Below the pieces are notes generated by a model. It had not been told where the DNA came from. It worked only from the letters and a program-made list of their open reading frames with translations, and did no database searches. A stretch of 64,000 nucleotides of DNA from Streptomyces sp. NRRL F-5126 (GTDB taxonomy: Bacteria; Actinomycetota; Actinomycetes; Streptomycetales; Streptomycetaceae), in NCBI RefSeq assembly GCF_000721265.1, contig NZ_JOFZ01000002.1:434001-498000 (forward strand), written 5' to 3'. This document shows positions 34,135-44,262 of this stretch, piece after piece. Each line of letters starts with the position of its first letter. Within the stretch, counting starts at the first letter, position 1. The position numbers and the translations under genes were made by a program.

Positions 34135-34225
34135 TCTGCCCCGGCCGTCCGCGCTGCCCCTTCCGCCTCGCACCGCCGCCTGCCGCCCCCGCACCAGGTG
34201 CACCCCTCGCGCCGGTCTGGGTCAC
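34135..34225. repeat. Direct repeat copy 1 (about 90 bp)
   Basis: Runs from TCTGCCCCGGCCGTCC to CTGGGTCAC. About nine of ten bases match copy 2 at 34322-34409, with a 2-nt length difference and an offset of about 186 bp. TTCCGCCTCGCACCGCCGC and GCACCAGGTGCACCCCTCGC are identical in both. Confidence 0.8.
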
Positions 34226-34321
34226 TCGCGTTGCCGCGCACGGCGCTTACCGGGCGCCGTCCGCAGACGCCGGTGCCGTTCGCGCTGCCTCGCGGCGGGC
34301 CGTGCCGTCTGGACCGTCACT

Positions 34322-34409
34322 TCTGCCCCGGCCGTCCGTGCCGTCCCTTCCGCCTCGCACCGCCGCATCCCGCCCGCACCAGGTGCACCCCTCGCGCCGG
34401 CTGGGTCAC
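34322..34409. repeat. Direct repeat copy 2 (about 88 bp)
   Basis: Second copy of the segment at 34135-34225, with the same core blocks TTCCGCCTCGCACCGCCGC and GCACCAGGTGCACCCCTCGC. The intervening sequence of about 97 bp is not repeated, so this looks like an older local duplication. Confidence 0.8.
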
Positions 34410-34651
34410 CCGCGCCGGGGCCACCCGCACCGGGCGAGTGCCGCTCGCACCGCGCGCTGCCTGCCGCGCCACTGCGCGCGGCGCGCCCGCGGCGCCCCGC
34501 ACCGGCGCGTGCCGTCACCACGTTCGGGGGACCCGTGGCAGGGCGGGCGCACGGCCCGCACATGGTCCGGTTCCGGGCCATTCGCGGCCCGGAACCGGCG
34601 CCCCGCGCACGCGTCGGAAGAACGCCTTCGCGGGCACGTGTGCGCGCGCCA

Positions 34652-34657
34652 TAGGAT
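34652..34657 (+). promoter_or_regulatory. Possible -10 (TAGGAT) of the gatC promoter
   Basis: TAGGAT fits the TANNNT -10 of housekeeping Streptomyces promoters and lies 52 bp before gatC. No good -35 is seen at the right distance. Confidence 0.35.
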
Positions 34658-34709
34658 TGGGCGGTCTCCACCTGTACGCAAGCCCACCACTCACCCTGAG
34701 GATCGTTGC

Positions 34710-35005
34710 ATGCCTGGCATCACGCGCGAGGAGGTCGCCCACCTCGCCCGGCTGGCGCGCCTGGAGCTGAAGGACGAAGAGCTCGATCACTTCGCCGGAC
34801 AGCTCGACGACATCATCGGCGCGGTCGCCCGCGTCTCGGAGGTCGCCGACCAGGACGTACCGCCGACGTCGCACCCGCTGCCGCTGACCAATGTCATGCG
34901 GGCGGACGAGGTCCGCCCCTCGCTCACGCCCGAGCAGGCCCTGTCCGGCGCCCCCGCCCAGGAGCAGCAGCGTTTCAAGGTGCCTCAGATCCTCGGGGAG
35001 GAGTC

Positions 35006-35009
<4 letters not shown>
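34710..35009 (+). CDS. gatC: Asp-tRNA(Asn)/Glu-tRNA(Gln) amidotransferase subunit C
   Basis: 99 residues, standard length. [22 protein letters not shown] and a C-terminal FKVPQILGE are family hallmarks. The small chaperone-like subunit wraps around GatA and links it to GatB in the complex that amidates mischarged Glu-tRNA(Gln) or Asp-tRNA(Asn). It overlaps gatA by ATGA at 35006. Confidence 0.95.
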
Positions 35010-36504
<1,495 letters not shown>

Positions 36505-36508
<4 letters not shown>

Positions 36509-36747
36509 GCAAGGCGATCAGCAAGGCCAAGGGCTTCAAGAAGTCCAAGCAGGGCACGTACCTGTCGATGGCGACCACCGCGTTCGGCGCGGTCAGCGTG
36601 GCCAAGCAGGTCAAGCGTGCCCGTGCGGAGAACGACACGCTGCGCCTGGTGGATGCTGCCGTGACGGCCGTGACCATCGTCACCGGCCTCGCGATCCTGT
36701 ACCGCGAGTTGAAGCGCCTGGGCGACGACGACGTCCTGTTCGGCTGA
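36505..36747 (+). CDS. Conserved small protein between gatA and gatB
   Basis: 80 residues. A basic N-terminus ([16 protein letters not shown]) is followed by an amphipathic or weak membrane segment and a hydrophobic stretch [21 protein letters not shown]. It probably associates with the membrane through a single helix. The ATG overlaps the gatA stop and uses GAGGAGG about 15 bp upstream, so it is a real coupled gene. Function unknown. Confidence 0.78.
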
Positions 36748-36766
36748 TCCCCGGTCCGGCCGCACC

Positions 36767-36805
36767 GGCCGCCGGCCGGGAACGCACCGTTCCCGGCCGG
36801 CGGCC
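36767..36805 (+). terminator. 18-bp stem hairpin between the small gene and gatB
   Basis: GGCCGCCGGCCGGGAACG (36767-36784) pairs perfectly with its complement at 36788-36805 across a 3-nt loop. There is no T-tract. It may be a partial terminator or RNA-stability element tuning gatB relative to gatCA. Confidence 0.6.
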
Positions 36806-36855
36806 CGACCCGGTGGGACCGACACCGAAGTAGTACTGAAGAGGAAGAAGTACCT

Positions 36856-38364
36856 GTGACCGTCATCGACCTGGTGTCGTACGAGGACGCCCTCGCGACC
36901 TACGATCCCGTCATGGGCCTTGAGGTCCACGTCGAACTCGGCACCAAGACCAAGATGTTCTGCGGCTGCTCGACCGAGCTCGGCGCCCCGGCCAACTCGC
37001 AGACCTGCCCCACCTGCCTCGGCATGCCCGGGGCGCTCCCCGTGGTCAACGCGGTGGGTGTGGAGTCGGCGGTCAGGATCGGCCTCGCGCTGAACTGCGA
37101 GATCGCCGAGTGGTGCCGCTTCGCCCGGAAGAACTACTTCTACCCGGACATGCCGAAGAACTTCCAGACCTCCCAGTACGACGAGCCGATCGCGTACAAC
37201 GGCCACCTGGACGTGCAGTTGGCGGACGGCGAGGTCTTCCGCGTGGAGATCGAGCGCGCGCACATGGAGGAGGACACCGGCAAGTCGACACACATCGGCG
37301 GCGCGACGGGCCGCATCCACGGCGCCTCGCACTCCCTGCTCGACTACAACCGGGCCGGCATCCCGCTGATCGAGATCGTCACCAAGCCCATCGAGGGCGC
37401 CGGCGAGCGCGCCCCCGAGGTCGCGCGCGCCTACGTGGCCGAGCTGCGCGAGCTCATCAAGGCGCTCGGCGTCTCCGACGCCCGCATGGAGATGGGCCAG
37501 ATGCGCTGCGACGTCAACCTGTCCCTGCGCCCGAAGGGCCGGGAGAAGTTCGGCACGCGCTCCGAGACGAAGAACGTCAACTCGCTGCGCAGCGTCGAGC
37601 GCGCCGCGCGCTTCGAGATCCAGCGGCACGCCGCGGTGCTCTCCTCGGGCGGCACCATCCTCCAGGAGACCCGCCACTTCCACGAGGAGGACGGCTCCAC
37701 GACCTCGGGCCGTATCAAGGAGGAGGCGGAGGACTACCGCTACTTCCCCGAGCCCGACCTGGTGCCGGTGGCGCCGGCGCGCGAGTGGGTCGAGGAGATC
37801 CGAGGCTCGCTGCCCGAACTGCCGCGCCTGCGGCGCAACCGGCTCCGCGAGGAGTGGGGCGTCTCCGAGCACGACATGCAGTCCATCCTCAACGCGGGCG
37901 CCATCGACCCGATCGTCGCCACCATCGACGCCGGAGCCCCGGCCGACCAGGCGCGCAAGTGGTGGATGGGCGAGCTGGCGCGCAACGCGAACGAGACGGG
38001 CCGCGCGCTCGACGAGCTGCCGATCACCCCGGCGCAGGTCGCACGGGTCGCCGAACTCGTCGCGGCGGGCGACCTCAACGACAAGCTGGCCCGGCAGGTC
38101 ATCGACGGCGTGCTGGCCGGCGAGGGCGACCCGGACACCGTGGTGGACAAGCGCGGCCTGAAGGTCGTCTCGGACGACGGCGCCCTCGGTGCCGCCGTGG
38201 ACGAGGCCATCGCGGGCAACGCGGGCGTCGTGGAGAAGATCAAGGGCGGCAAGGTCGCCGCCGTGGGCGCGCTGGTCGGCGCGGTCATGAAGGCGACGCG
38301 CGGCCAGGCGGACGCGGCGCGCGCCCGCGAGCTGATCCTGGAGAAGCTCGGCGTCGAGGGCTGA
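36856..38364 (+). CDS. gatB: Glu-tRNA(Gln)/Asp-tRNA(Asn) amidotransferase subunit B
   Basis: 502 residues. [20 protein letters not shown] near residue 17 and [20 protein letters not shown] carry the zinc-binding cysteines of the kinase domain, [16 protein letters not shown] blocks follow (seen as [15 protein letters not shown]), and the tail domain ends [19 protein letters not shown]. GatB binds the mischarged tRNA and phosphorylates its carboxyl group. The start is the GTG at 36856, with GAGGAAGAAG upstream. Confidence 0.97.
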   Translation: MTVIDLVSYEDALATYDPVMGLEVHVELGTKTKMFCGCSTELGAPANSQTCPTCLGMPGALPVVNAVGVESAVRIGLALNCEIAEWCRFARKNYFYPDMPKNFQTSQYDEPIAYNGHLDVQLADGEVFRVEIERAHMEEDTGKSTHIGGATGRIHGASHSLLDYNRAGIPLIEIVTKPIEGAGERAPEVARAYVAELRELIKALGVSDARMEMGQMRCDVNLSLRPKGREKFGTRSETKNVNSLRSVERAARFEIQRHAAVLSSGGTILQETRHFHEEDGSTTSGRIKEEAEDYRYFPEPDLVPVAPAREWVEEIRGSLPELPRLRRNRLREEWGVSEHDMQSILNAGAIDPIVATIDAGAPADQARKWWMGELARNANETGRALDELPITPAQVARVAELVAAGDLNDKLARQVIDGVLAGEGDPDTVVDKRGLKVVSDDGALGAAVDEAIAGNAGVVEKIKGGKVAAVGALVGAVMKATRGQADAARARELILEKLGVEG

Positions 38365-38381
38365 CGCCACACGTCACGGAG

Positions 38382-38423
38382 GGGGCGGCGCACCGGCAGC
38401 GGTGCGCCGCCCCTCGCGGTTTT
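38382..38423 (+). terminator. Rho-independent terminator after gatB
   Basis: GGGGCGGCGCACCG (38382-38395) pairs perfectly with CGGTGCGCCGCCCC (38400-38413) around GCAG, followed by a TTTT run at 38420-38423. This is the strongest canonical terminator in the first two-thirds of the window. It ends where the TTG start of the next gene would lie. Confidence 0.85.
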
Positions 38424-39729
38424 GGAGCCCACCCTGAACGACGCCGTCGAAGAGATCGTCTCCGTCGCACTGCTGCTCGCAGTGCTGGCGTTCGCCGTGC
38501 TGCGGCCGAAGGGGCTGCCTGAGGCGGTGGCCGCGGTGCCCGCGGCCGGCGTGGTGATAGCGATCGGAGCCGTGACACCCGGCCAGGCCTGGCAGCAGAC
38601 CAGGGAGCTGCTGCCGGTGGTCGCCTTCCTCGCGGCGGTGCTGGTCCTCGCGGAACTGTGCGCCGTCGACGGCCTGTTCGAGGCAGCCGGCGACATGGTG
38701 GCCCGTGCGTGCGGCGGGCACCCGGGGCGGCTGCTCGGCGGAGTGTTCGCGGTGGCGGCACTGACGACGGCCGTCCTCAGCCTGGACGCGACGGTCGTAC
38801 TGCTCACGCCGGTCGTCTTCGCGACGACGGCGCGCGTGGGCGCGCGCGCCAGGCCCCACGTGTACGCCTCCGCGCACCTGGCCAACTCCGCGTCCCTGCT
38901 GCTGCCGGTCTCCAACCTGACCAACCTCCTCGCGCTGTCCGCGAGCGGGCTGTCCTTCACGCGGTTCGCGGCCCTGATGGCGCTGCCCTGGCTGGCCTCG
39001 ATCGCCGCGGAGTACGTCGTCTTCCGGCGCTGGTTCGCCACGGACCTGGCGGCCGGCGGCCACCTGCCGCGCGCTTCGCGGCGCACGCCGCTGCCCGTCT
39101 TCGCCACGACGGTGCTCTGCCTGACGCTCGCCGGGTTCGCGGTGACCTCGCTCGTAGGGGTGGAGCCGGTCTGGGCGGCGGCGGGCGGCGCACTCGTGCT
39201 GGCGGTACGCGGACTGCTGCGGCGGCGCCGGGCCGAGAAGCCGGAAGCCGGCGAAGGGGCCGAACCGCTGACCGTTACCGGTCTCGTCCGCGCGGCCTCG
39301 CCGCTGTTCCTGCTGTTCGTCCTGGCACTCGGCGTGGTGGTCAAGGCCGTCGTGGAGAACGGGCTCGGCACCGGAATCGGCGCCGTCCTGCCGGGCGGCT
39401 CGTCACTCGGCGCGCTGCTCGCGGTGGCGGGCGTCGCCGCGGTGCTCGCGAACGCCATCAACAACCTGCCCGCTGTACTGGCCCTGCTCCCGGTGGTCGC
39501 CCCCGCGGGCCCCGGCCCGGTGCTCGCCGCGCTGATCGGCGTCAACCTGGGCCCGAACCTGACCTACGTGGGCTCGCTCGCGACGCTGCTGTGGCGCCGG
39601 ATCCTGCACGAACACGACACGGAGCCCGCGCTGGGCCACTTCACGCGGCTCGGCCTCATCACGGTCCCGGCCACACTGCTGGTGGCCACCCTGGCGCTGT
39701 GGGGCTCCCTCGCACTCGTCGGAACGTGA
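38422..39729 (+). CDS. SLC13/ArsB-type membrane transporter
   Basis: About 435 residues, at least ten membrane helices. LDATVVLLTPVVFATTA and ANAINNLPAVLALLP are the two repeated hairpin signatures of the ArsB/NhaD/SLC13 ion-transporter superfamily, and GVNLGPNLTYVGSLATLLWRR is the C-terminal signature. It may export an anion (arsenite-like) or import carboxylates; no ars genes are adjacent. The TTG at 38422 is doubtful because it overlaps the gatB terminator tail and lacks a ribosome site; translation may begin a few codons later. Confidence 0.82.
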   Translation: MEPTLNDAVEEIVSVALLLAVLAFAVLRPKGLPEAVAAVPAAGVVIAIGAVTPGQAWQQTRELLPVVAFLAAVLVLAELCAVDGLFEAAGDMVARACGGHPGRLLGGVFAVAALTTAVLSLDATVVLLTPVVFATTARVGARARPHVYASAHLANSASLLLPVSNLTNLLALSASGLSFTRFAALMALPWLASIAAEYVVFRRWFATDLAAGGHLPRASRRTPLPVFATTVLCLTLAGFAVTSLVGVEPVWAAAGGALVLAVRGLLRRRRAEKPEAGEGAEPLTVTGLVRAASPLFLLFVLALGVVVKAVVENGLGTGIGAVLPGGSSLGALLAVAGVAAVLANAINNLPAVLALLPVVAPAGPGPVLAALIGVNLGPNLTYVGSLATLLWRRILHEHDTEPALGHFTRLGLITVPATLLVATLALWGSLALVGT

Positions 39730-39747
39730 GGGCACCGCCTCCTCGGG

Positions 39748-39972
39748 CTATAGGTTGTCGAACTCCCCGGCCGCCATGCCGGACTTGAAGGCCCGCCACT
39801 CGCCGGCGGTGAAACACAGGTGGGGAGCGGTGGGGTTCTTCGAGTCGCGAACGGCGACCCCCCCTTGGGGGAGCGGCGCGAGCTCGAAGCACTCGCCGTT
39901 GTTGGCGGTGAAGCTGCTCTTCTGCCAGGTCAGGGTGGCAGGGTCGATCGCGTAAAGGTCTATCTTCTCCAT
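39748..39972 (-). CDS. DUF397 family protein
   Basis: 74 residues. WQKSSFTANNGECFELAPL and GGVAVRDSKNP followed by LCFTAGEWRAFKSGMAAGEFD are diagnostic DUF397 blocks. These small proteins are commonly encoded next to Scr1/WhiJ/AbaA-type HTH regulators in Streptomyces and are thought to interact with them. It begins 3 bp after the HTH stop. Confidence 0.92.
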   Translation of the reverse strand: MEKIDLYAIDPATLTWQKSSFTANNGECFELAPLPQGGVAVRDSKNPTAPHLCFTAGEWRAFKSGMAAGEFDNL

Positions 39973-39975
39973 GAG

Positions 39976-40851
39976 TCAGACATCCTTGTTTCTCGTGCGA
40001 GCGATGACATCGCGGCTCTCGCTCGGTGAGAAGGCCGCGTCGGCGAGGCTGCGGAACAGCCTGTGCAATCGTCGCAGATCCCTGGGGTCGTCCATGGTCA
40101 GGCTACCGGCGACCGACTCGCCGAACGCGACGTCGGGCACGTCGTCGTCCGCGAACTGAAGAATTCTGAACGCGGCGATCTGCGCAGCCTGCTCCCCCTT
40201 CTCGTACGGGACGACGCGGAGTTCGACCGAGTCGTGTGTCGAGATCTCCAGTAGGTGGTCCAACTGCTGCAAGTGGGTCTGCCTGCCTCCCACCTGGAAG
40301 TCCAGGGCTGCCTGCGTGACGACGTAGCGGCACGTCAGCGGGGACTCCGTGTCCAGCAGGCGGTGACGCTGCCGGAGGCCGCGAACCTCGACCAGCGCTT
40401 CGATCTGGTCGGGCCCGAGGGAGGTGAAGCCCACGCCGGTCACCGCCTGGGCGTATGCCTCAGTTTGCAACAGCCCTGGCAGGATGCCTACTTGGTACTC
40501 GTTGACGGTTGAGGCGGCGGCTTCAAAGCCCAGGAAGCGCTCGTACTGCGCGCTGATGACCTCGCCGTAGGGGGCCCACCAGGGCAGTTGGCGATCGCGC
40601 GCGGCAGCGAACAGTTCGGCGAGCTCGTCGCGCTGGGCAGCCGAGACCCCGTAGAGATCCATCAGCTTGGCGAAGTGCTGCTGAGAGCAGACGCGCTTCC
40701 CGTTCTCGATTCGGCTGATCAAGGACACGTCGCAGCCGAGTGACGATGCGACGTCCGCGAGCGTGAGCCGATCGGCCTCGGCCCGCAGGCGCCGGAGCGC
40801 ACGGCCGAACGTCACGCGGGACATCATGAGTGTGTTCGCACTACCGGACAT
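39976..40851 (-). CDS. XRE-type HTH regulator with DUF5753 (Scr1/WhiJ-like)
   Basis: 291 residues. HTH near residues 12-60 (LRRLRAEADRLTLADVASSLGC followed by SLISRIENGKRVCS), then the DUF5753 domain with FLGFEAAASTVNEYQVGILPGLLQTEAYAQ and a C-terminal SLTMDDPRDLRRLHRLFRSLA. ATG 40851 has GAGAGG upstream, and the longer frame to 40908 is rejected. A perfect 10-bp inverted repeat (40868-40902) lies just before its start and could be an autoregulatory operator. Paired with DUF397 downstream and the divergent ATPase gene. Confidence 0.9.
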   Translation of the reverse strand: MSGSANTLMMSRVTFGRALRRLRAEADRLTLADVASSLGCDVSLISRIENGKRVCSQQHFAKLMDLYGVSAAQRDELAELFAAARDRQLPWWAPYGEVISAQYERFLGFEAAASTVNEYQVGILPGLLQTEAYAQAVTGVGFTSLGPDQIEALVEVRGLRQRHRLLDTESPLTCRYVVTQAALDFQVGGRQTHLQQLDHLLEISTHDSVELRVVPYEKGEQAAQIAAFRILQFADDDVPDVAFGESVAGSLTMDDPRDLRRLHRLFRSLADAAFSPSESRDVIARTRNKDV

Positions 40852-40867
40852 GTGTACCTCTCGCCGC

Positions 40868-40902
40868 GTGATCGAGGCAGACGCGCGCTCCACCTCGATC
40901 AC
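40868..40902. promoter_or_regulatory. 10-bp perfect inverted repeat upstream of the HTH regulator
   Basis: GTGATCGAGG (40868-40877) and CCTCGATCAC (40893-40902), 15 bp apart, immediately upstream of the HTH start at 40851. A GTCAATTGAC palindrome follows at 40950-40959 in the same divergent region. A candidate operator for the HTH protein. Confidence 0.55.
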
Positions 40903-41103
40903 ATCCAATCCGTAACCGACACAAGCGGGCAGTCTCGATCTACGGTGATGTCAATTGACAGGAACGTGACTTGACGTTGTGTCGCATCAGGTTCATCTTA
41001 GCTTCCATAACGCACCGCGATCGAACCACCGCCGAAAGTGGTCGCCGGCAGGTCACGGCTTCCAGGCGGCTCGAGAACTGCCCGCAAACCGATGGGAGCT
41101 GTG

Positions 41104-41766
41104 ATGGATGAACCCCGCATCGCGAACTTCAAGCTGGCCCGCCACCCGAGCAGCGTCCCCTGTGCGCGGACGCTCCTGCGCGCCAGGCTCGGCGAGTGGC
41201 GGGCGAAGCAGGACACGGTGGCGGACGCCGAGTTGGTGCTGTCGGAGCTGGTGACCAACGCCGTCCGTGTGCGGGCCCCGGGCGACCGGATGGTCGGCGT
41301 ACGCATCGAGTGCCGGGAGCGGGGCGGCCTGCTGCGGCTGGAGGTGAGCGACGCCGGCAAGGGCAGCCCTGAGGTGCGCAGCCCTGGCGAAGAAGAGACG
41401 TGCGGGCGCGGACTGCTGCTGGTGTCCTCGCTGGCCTACCGGTGGGGCGTGAAGGACCGGCTCATGGGCGTCGGGAAGACGATCTGGGCCGAGTTGGTGG
41501 CGCCGGGATCCGTCCCCGGACCGTCGGAGACCGAGGTCGCGGCGGTGAACGTACGGGCCGGTCAGTGCGTGCGCGTGTGGGGTGGCTGGCAAGCCGTCCG
41601 CAGCGTACGGAGTGAGCGGTACGCGTCCGGCGGACTCGCGGTCGTCATCGGCCTGGAGGACGGCCCCGCCCTGCGGCTGCACGCCGCGGAACCGGTACTG
41701 GTGCGCGACGCCGGGCAGGCCCCGGGCATGGGAGCGGCCGTTGTCACCGTGCCAGCACGGGAGTGA
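41104..41766 (+). CDS. ATP-binding anti-sigma-like protein with a C-terminal extension
   Basis: About 220 residues. The N-terminal 140 residues are a HATPase_c domain of the RsbW/SpoIIAB type: AELVLSELVTNAVRV (N-box), RLEVSDAGKGSPEV (G1), CGRGLLLVSSLAYRWG (G2), GKTIWAEL (G3). The C-terminal 75 residues form a separate beta-rich block, AAVNVRAGQCVRVWGGWQ to HAAEPVLVRDAG, not part of the HATPase fold. The gene diverges from the HTH/DUF397 pair, giving the three-part AbaA/WhiJ-type module. ATG 41104 is chosen; GTG 41101 is an alternative. Confidence 0.82.
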   Translation: MDEPRIANFKLARHPSSVPCARTLLRARLGEWRAKQDTVADAELVLSELVTNAVRVRAPGDRMVGVRIECRERGGLLRLEVSDAGKGSPEVRSPGEEETCGRGLLLVSSLAYRWGVKDRLMGVGKTIWAELVAPGSVPGPSETEVAAVNVRAGQCVRVWGGWQAVRSVRSERYASGGLAVVIGLEDGPALRLHAAEPVLVRDAGQAPGMGAAVVTVPARE

Positions 41767-41825
41767 CGCGCCGGATTCGGACGTGCCGTCCCAGAGGCGG
41801 CCCTGGGCCGGGCCGACGTAAGGGG

Positions 41826-44171
41826 TCAGCCGCCCGTCTCCACGTCACCGAGCCGCCGCTCGACGTCACGGCGCGTCGCCCGCGCCCGCGGGTCGTCGTA
41901 GCGGCAAAGGAGACGCAAGGATTCCGTCCAATACCCGTGTGCCATGGCCGGATCCCCCGCCCGCACAGCCCTGGCGAGGCCGTCGAGGGCGAGTGCTTCG
42001 TTCCACGCGTCGCCGAGTTCGCGGTGTGCTGCCGCCGCTGTGCGGTGGAAGTGCGCGGCCTCCTCGGTGCGGTCAAGACACTGATACGTCTCACCTGTGC
42101 CCTGCAGGCCGAGTGCCTCTCGGCTGTGGTCGCCGAGCCTGCGGTGCAGCGTGGCCGATCGGTGGTAGGAGGTGAGGGCCTCTTCGTAGCTGCCGAGGGC
42201 CCGCTGGGCGTCGCCGAGAGCGAGCAGCCAGTTGCCCTCCAGAACGTGGCTGCGGAGATCCAGGGCGATCCGTACGGCCTCCTGCGCGTCGAGCAGGGCC
42301 TGCTGGTGCTGACCGCGATCGAGTCGAATGCGACTGAGCACCCACAGGGCGTTGCCGATGCTGCGTTCGGCACCCTCCGTGCGGTGCTCAGCCAGGGCCA
42401 GGGAAATCTCCTCCGCAGCCTCCGTGAGCCGCCCGGCCTCGTAGTCCACCAGGCCGAGGTTGGCGGTGGCCACGGCGTGCCAGTGCGTCTCGCCCAGTTC
42501 GCCGAAAAGGTCGGCTGCCTCCCGCAGTCGTGCTCCCGCAGGGCTCAACTCGCGGCGGCGCAGGTGCACGAGACCGACGGCGTTGAGGGAGGCAGCCTCG
42601 CCCTCCGTGTCCCTCAATTGCCGCCGGATCGCCAGCGCCCGCTGGTGGCTGTCGAGGGCCTCGGTCGTACGGCCGGTCTTGGTCCAGGCGAATCCGTGGC
42701 TCTCCAGAAGACCGGCTTCCGCTGTCAGATCCTCCAGGCGACGCGCGGCACCGAGGCCGATTCGTCCCATGGCGAGCCAGTCGGTGGCGAGCAGGGACGG
42801 CGACTTGGCGTTCCACAGGACCGCGGGAAGCTGCCAGGCGTACCGGTCGAGGCCGGACTTCTCCGCGGCCTGCACCACGGGCAGGAAGTTGGCCCGCTCC
42901 CGCTCGGCCCAGTCCACGGCCTGGTGGTGGTCGGCGAAGGACAGCGGTTCGACGCCCGTGTTCGGTGGGCCGAGTGGCAGGCGGTCCTCGGCAGGCATGA
43001 CCATGGCCTGGGCCGCGTCGGCGGTGTGCAGGTACCAGTCCAGGAGACGGAGGAGCGCGGCGGATCTGTCCTCGGGGAGCTCCTCCTGCCGGACGCGGTC
43101 GGTCGCGTACGCGCGCAACAGGTCGTGGAACTCGAACCGGTCCGGTGCCGTCGGCATCAGCAGGTGCGCGCCCGCCAGTACGTCGAGCTGCTGCCGCGCC
43201 GTTCGCACGCTGAGACCGGCGAGGGCGGCTGCCGCGCCGACGCCGAACTCGGGTCCTGGATGCAGCCCGAGGACCCGGAACAGGCGGGCCGCTTCCGGGG
43301 ACAGCGCCCGATAGGACCACGCGAACACCGCGCGCACGGCCTCGCCCTCCTCGTCCCCCGTACTCAACGCGTCCCACAGCCTCGACTCGTCACGCAGCTC
43401 GTCCATCAGTTCCTGAATCGGCATGTACGGGTGGTCCGTGGCACGTTCGGCTGCGATGCGCAGGGCGAGGGGCAGGCAGGCACACAGCCGGGCGAGCTCG
43501 GCCAAACGGTCGTCACCGTCCGCCCGGGCCCCATCAGTCACCGTACGGAGCAGAGCGATCGCCTCGGCCTCGGGCAGGGTGCCGAGCGTCAGACGGTACG
43601 CGCCGTCGCGCACGGCAAGTCCCGACAGCCGCCCACGGCTGGTCACGATCGCGAGGCAACTGCCGTCGCCCGGCAGCAAGGGGCGTACCTGGGCGACCGT
43701 GGCCGCGTTGTCCAGCACCACGAGCACTCTGCGGTCGGCCAGCACCGAGCGGTACAGGGCGGCGGCGGACTCGCTGTCCGACGGCACGGCCGCGGCAGGC
43801 ACCCCGAGCGCCATCAGGAAACGGGGGAGGACCTTTTCCGCGGCCACGGGTTCACCGGGGTCATAACCTCGCAGGTTGACGTACAGATGTCCGTCCGGAT
43901 AGTTCTCACGCACCAAGTGCGCCCAACGCAGGGCGAGCGCGGTCTTGCCCGACCCGGCAGTCCCCGCGATCACGTACACCGGGACGACGAAGGGTTCCCG
44001 GTCGCCGGACAGATGGGCGGCAAGCCGTCGCAACTCGTCCGTACGGTTGACGAAATGCCTGACGTTCCCCGGTAGCTGGCGGGGAGCCGGGCGGGACGGG
44101 GGACGCTCCCGTGACAGCCCGTCGGTGCCGTGGAAGTGAATGCCTCCGCTTACCCGGCCGGCCTGCACCAC
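41826..44171 (-). CDS. STAND NTPase with NB-ARC and TPR domains
   Basis: 781 residues from the GTG at 44171. NB-ARC: NRTDELRRLAAHLSGD, Walker A IAGTAGSGKTALAL near residue 68, Walker B VLVVLDNAA near 150, TSRGRLSGL (sensor), then a winged-helix region FHDLLRAYA. The second half has about eight TPR-like repeats (AIRRQLRDTEGEAASLNAVGL is one). No N-terminal SARP DNA-binding domain. A signalling or immune-type ATPase; output unknown. In-frame codons upstream (to 44275) continue the family's usual N-terminus but lack ATG/GTG/TTG, so the start may be mis-set. Last in a three-gene operon. Confidence 0.86.
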   Translation of the reverse strand: MVQAGRVSGGIHFHGTDGLSRERPPSRPAPRQLPGNVRHFVNRTDELRRLAAHLSGDREPFVVPVYVIAGTAGSGKTALALRWAHLVRENYPDGHLYVNLRGYDPGEPVAAEKVLPRFLMALGVPAAAVPSDSESAAALYRSVLADRRVLVVLDNAATVAQVRPLLPGDGSCLAIVTSRGRLSGLAVRDGAYRLTLGTLPEAEAIALLRTVTDGARADGDDRLAELARLCACLPLALRIAAERATDHPYMPIQELMDELRDESRLWDALSTGDEEGEAVRAVFAWSYRALSPEAARLFRVLGLHPGPEFGVGAAAALAGLSVRTARQQLDVLAGAHLLMPTAPDRFEFHDLLRAYATDRVRQEELPEDRSAALLRLLDWYLHTADAAQAMVMPAEDRLPLGPPNTGVEPLSFADHHQAVDWAERERANFLPVVQAAEKSGLDRYAWQLPAVLWNAKSPSLLATDWLAMGRIGLGAARRLEDLTAEAGLLESHGFAWTKTGRTTEALDSHQRALAIRRQLRDTEGEAASLNAVGLVHLRRRELSPAGARLREAADLFGELGETHWHAVATANLGLVDYEAGRLTEAAEEISLALAEHRTEGAERSIGNALWVLSRIRLDRGQHQQALLDAQEAVRIALDLRSHVLEGNWLLALGDAQRALGSYEEALTSYHRSATLHRRLGDHSREALGLQGTGETYQCLDRTEEAAHFHRTAAAAHRELGDAWNEALALDGLARAVRAGDPAMAHGYWTESLRLLCRYDDPRARATRRDVERRLGDVETGG

Positions 44172-44262
44172 TTCCTGGGCGGTCCCGGACAGCTCAGAGT
44201 GCGTCCGGATGCCGCCCCCGCCCCTGCCCCCGCCGTGCTCGACACCGTCACTGTCGATCGGT

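Larger units (their letters stand above)
33997..34709. other. 713-bp gap before gatC with a duplicated segment
   Basis: No convincing gene. An open frame at 34084-34770 runs through it but is Arg/Pro/Ala-rich, has no ribosome site and overlaps gatC. The gap contains an imperfect direct repeat of about 90 bp (listed separately) and, near its end, a likely gatC promoter. Confidence 0.6.

Noticed and set aside
34084..34709. Possible gene in the gap before gatC
   Set aside because: Composition is Arg/Pro/Ala-rich, no ribosome site, contains the direct repeats and runs into gatC.
40950..41000. TTGACA/TTGACG promoter pairs before the ATPase gene
   Set aside because: Good -35-like hexamers, but no -10 at 16-18 bp spacing that I trust.
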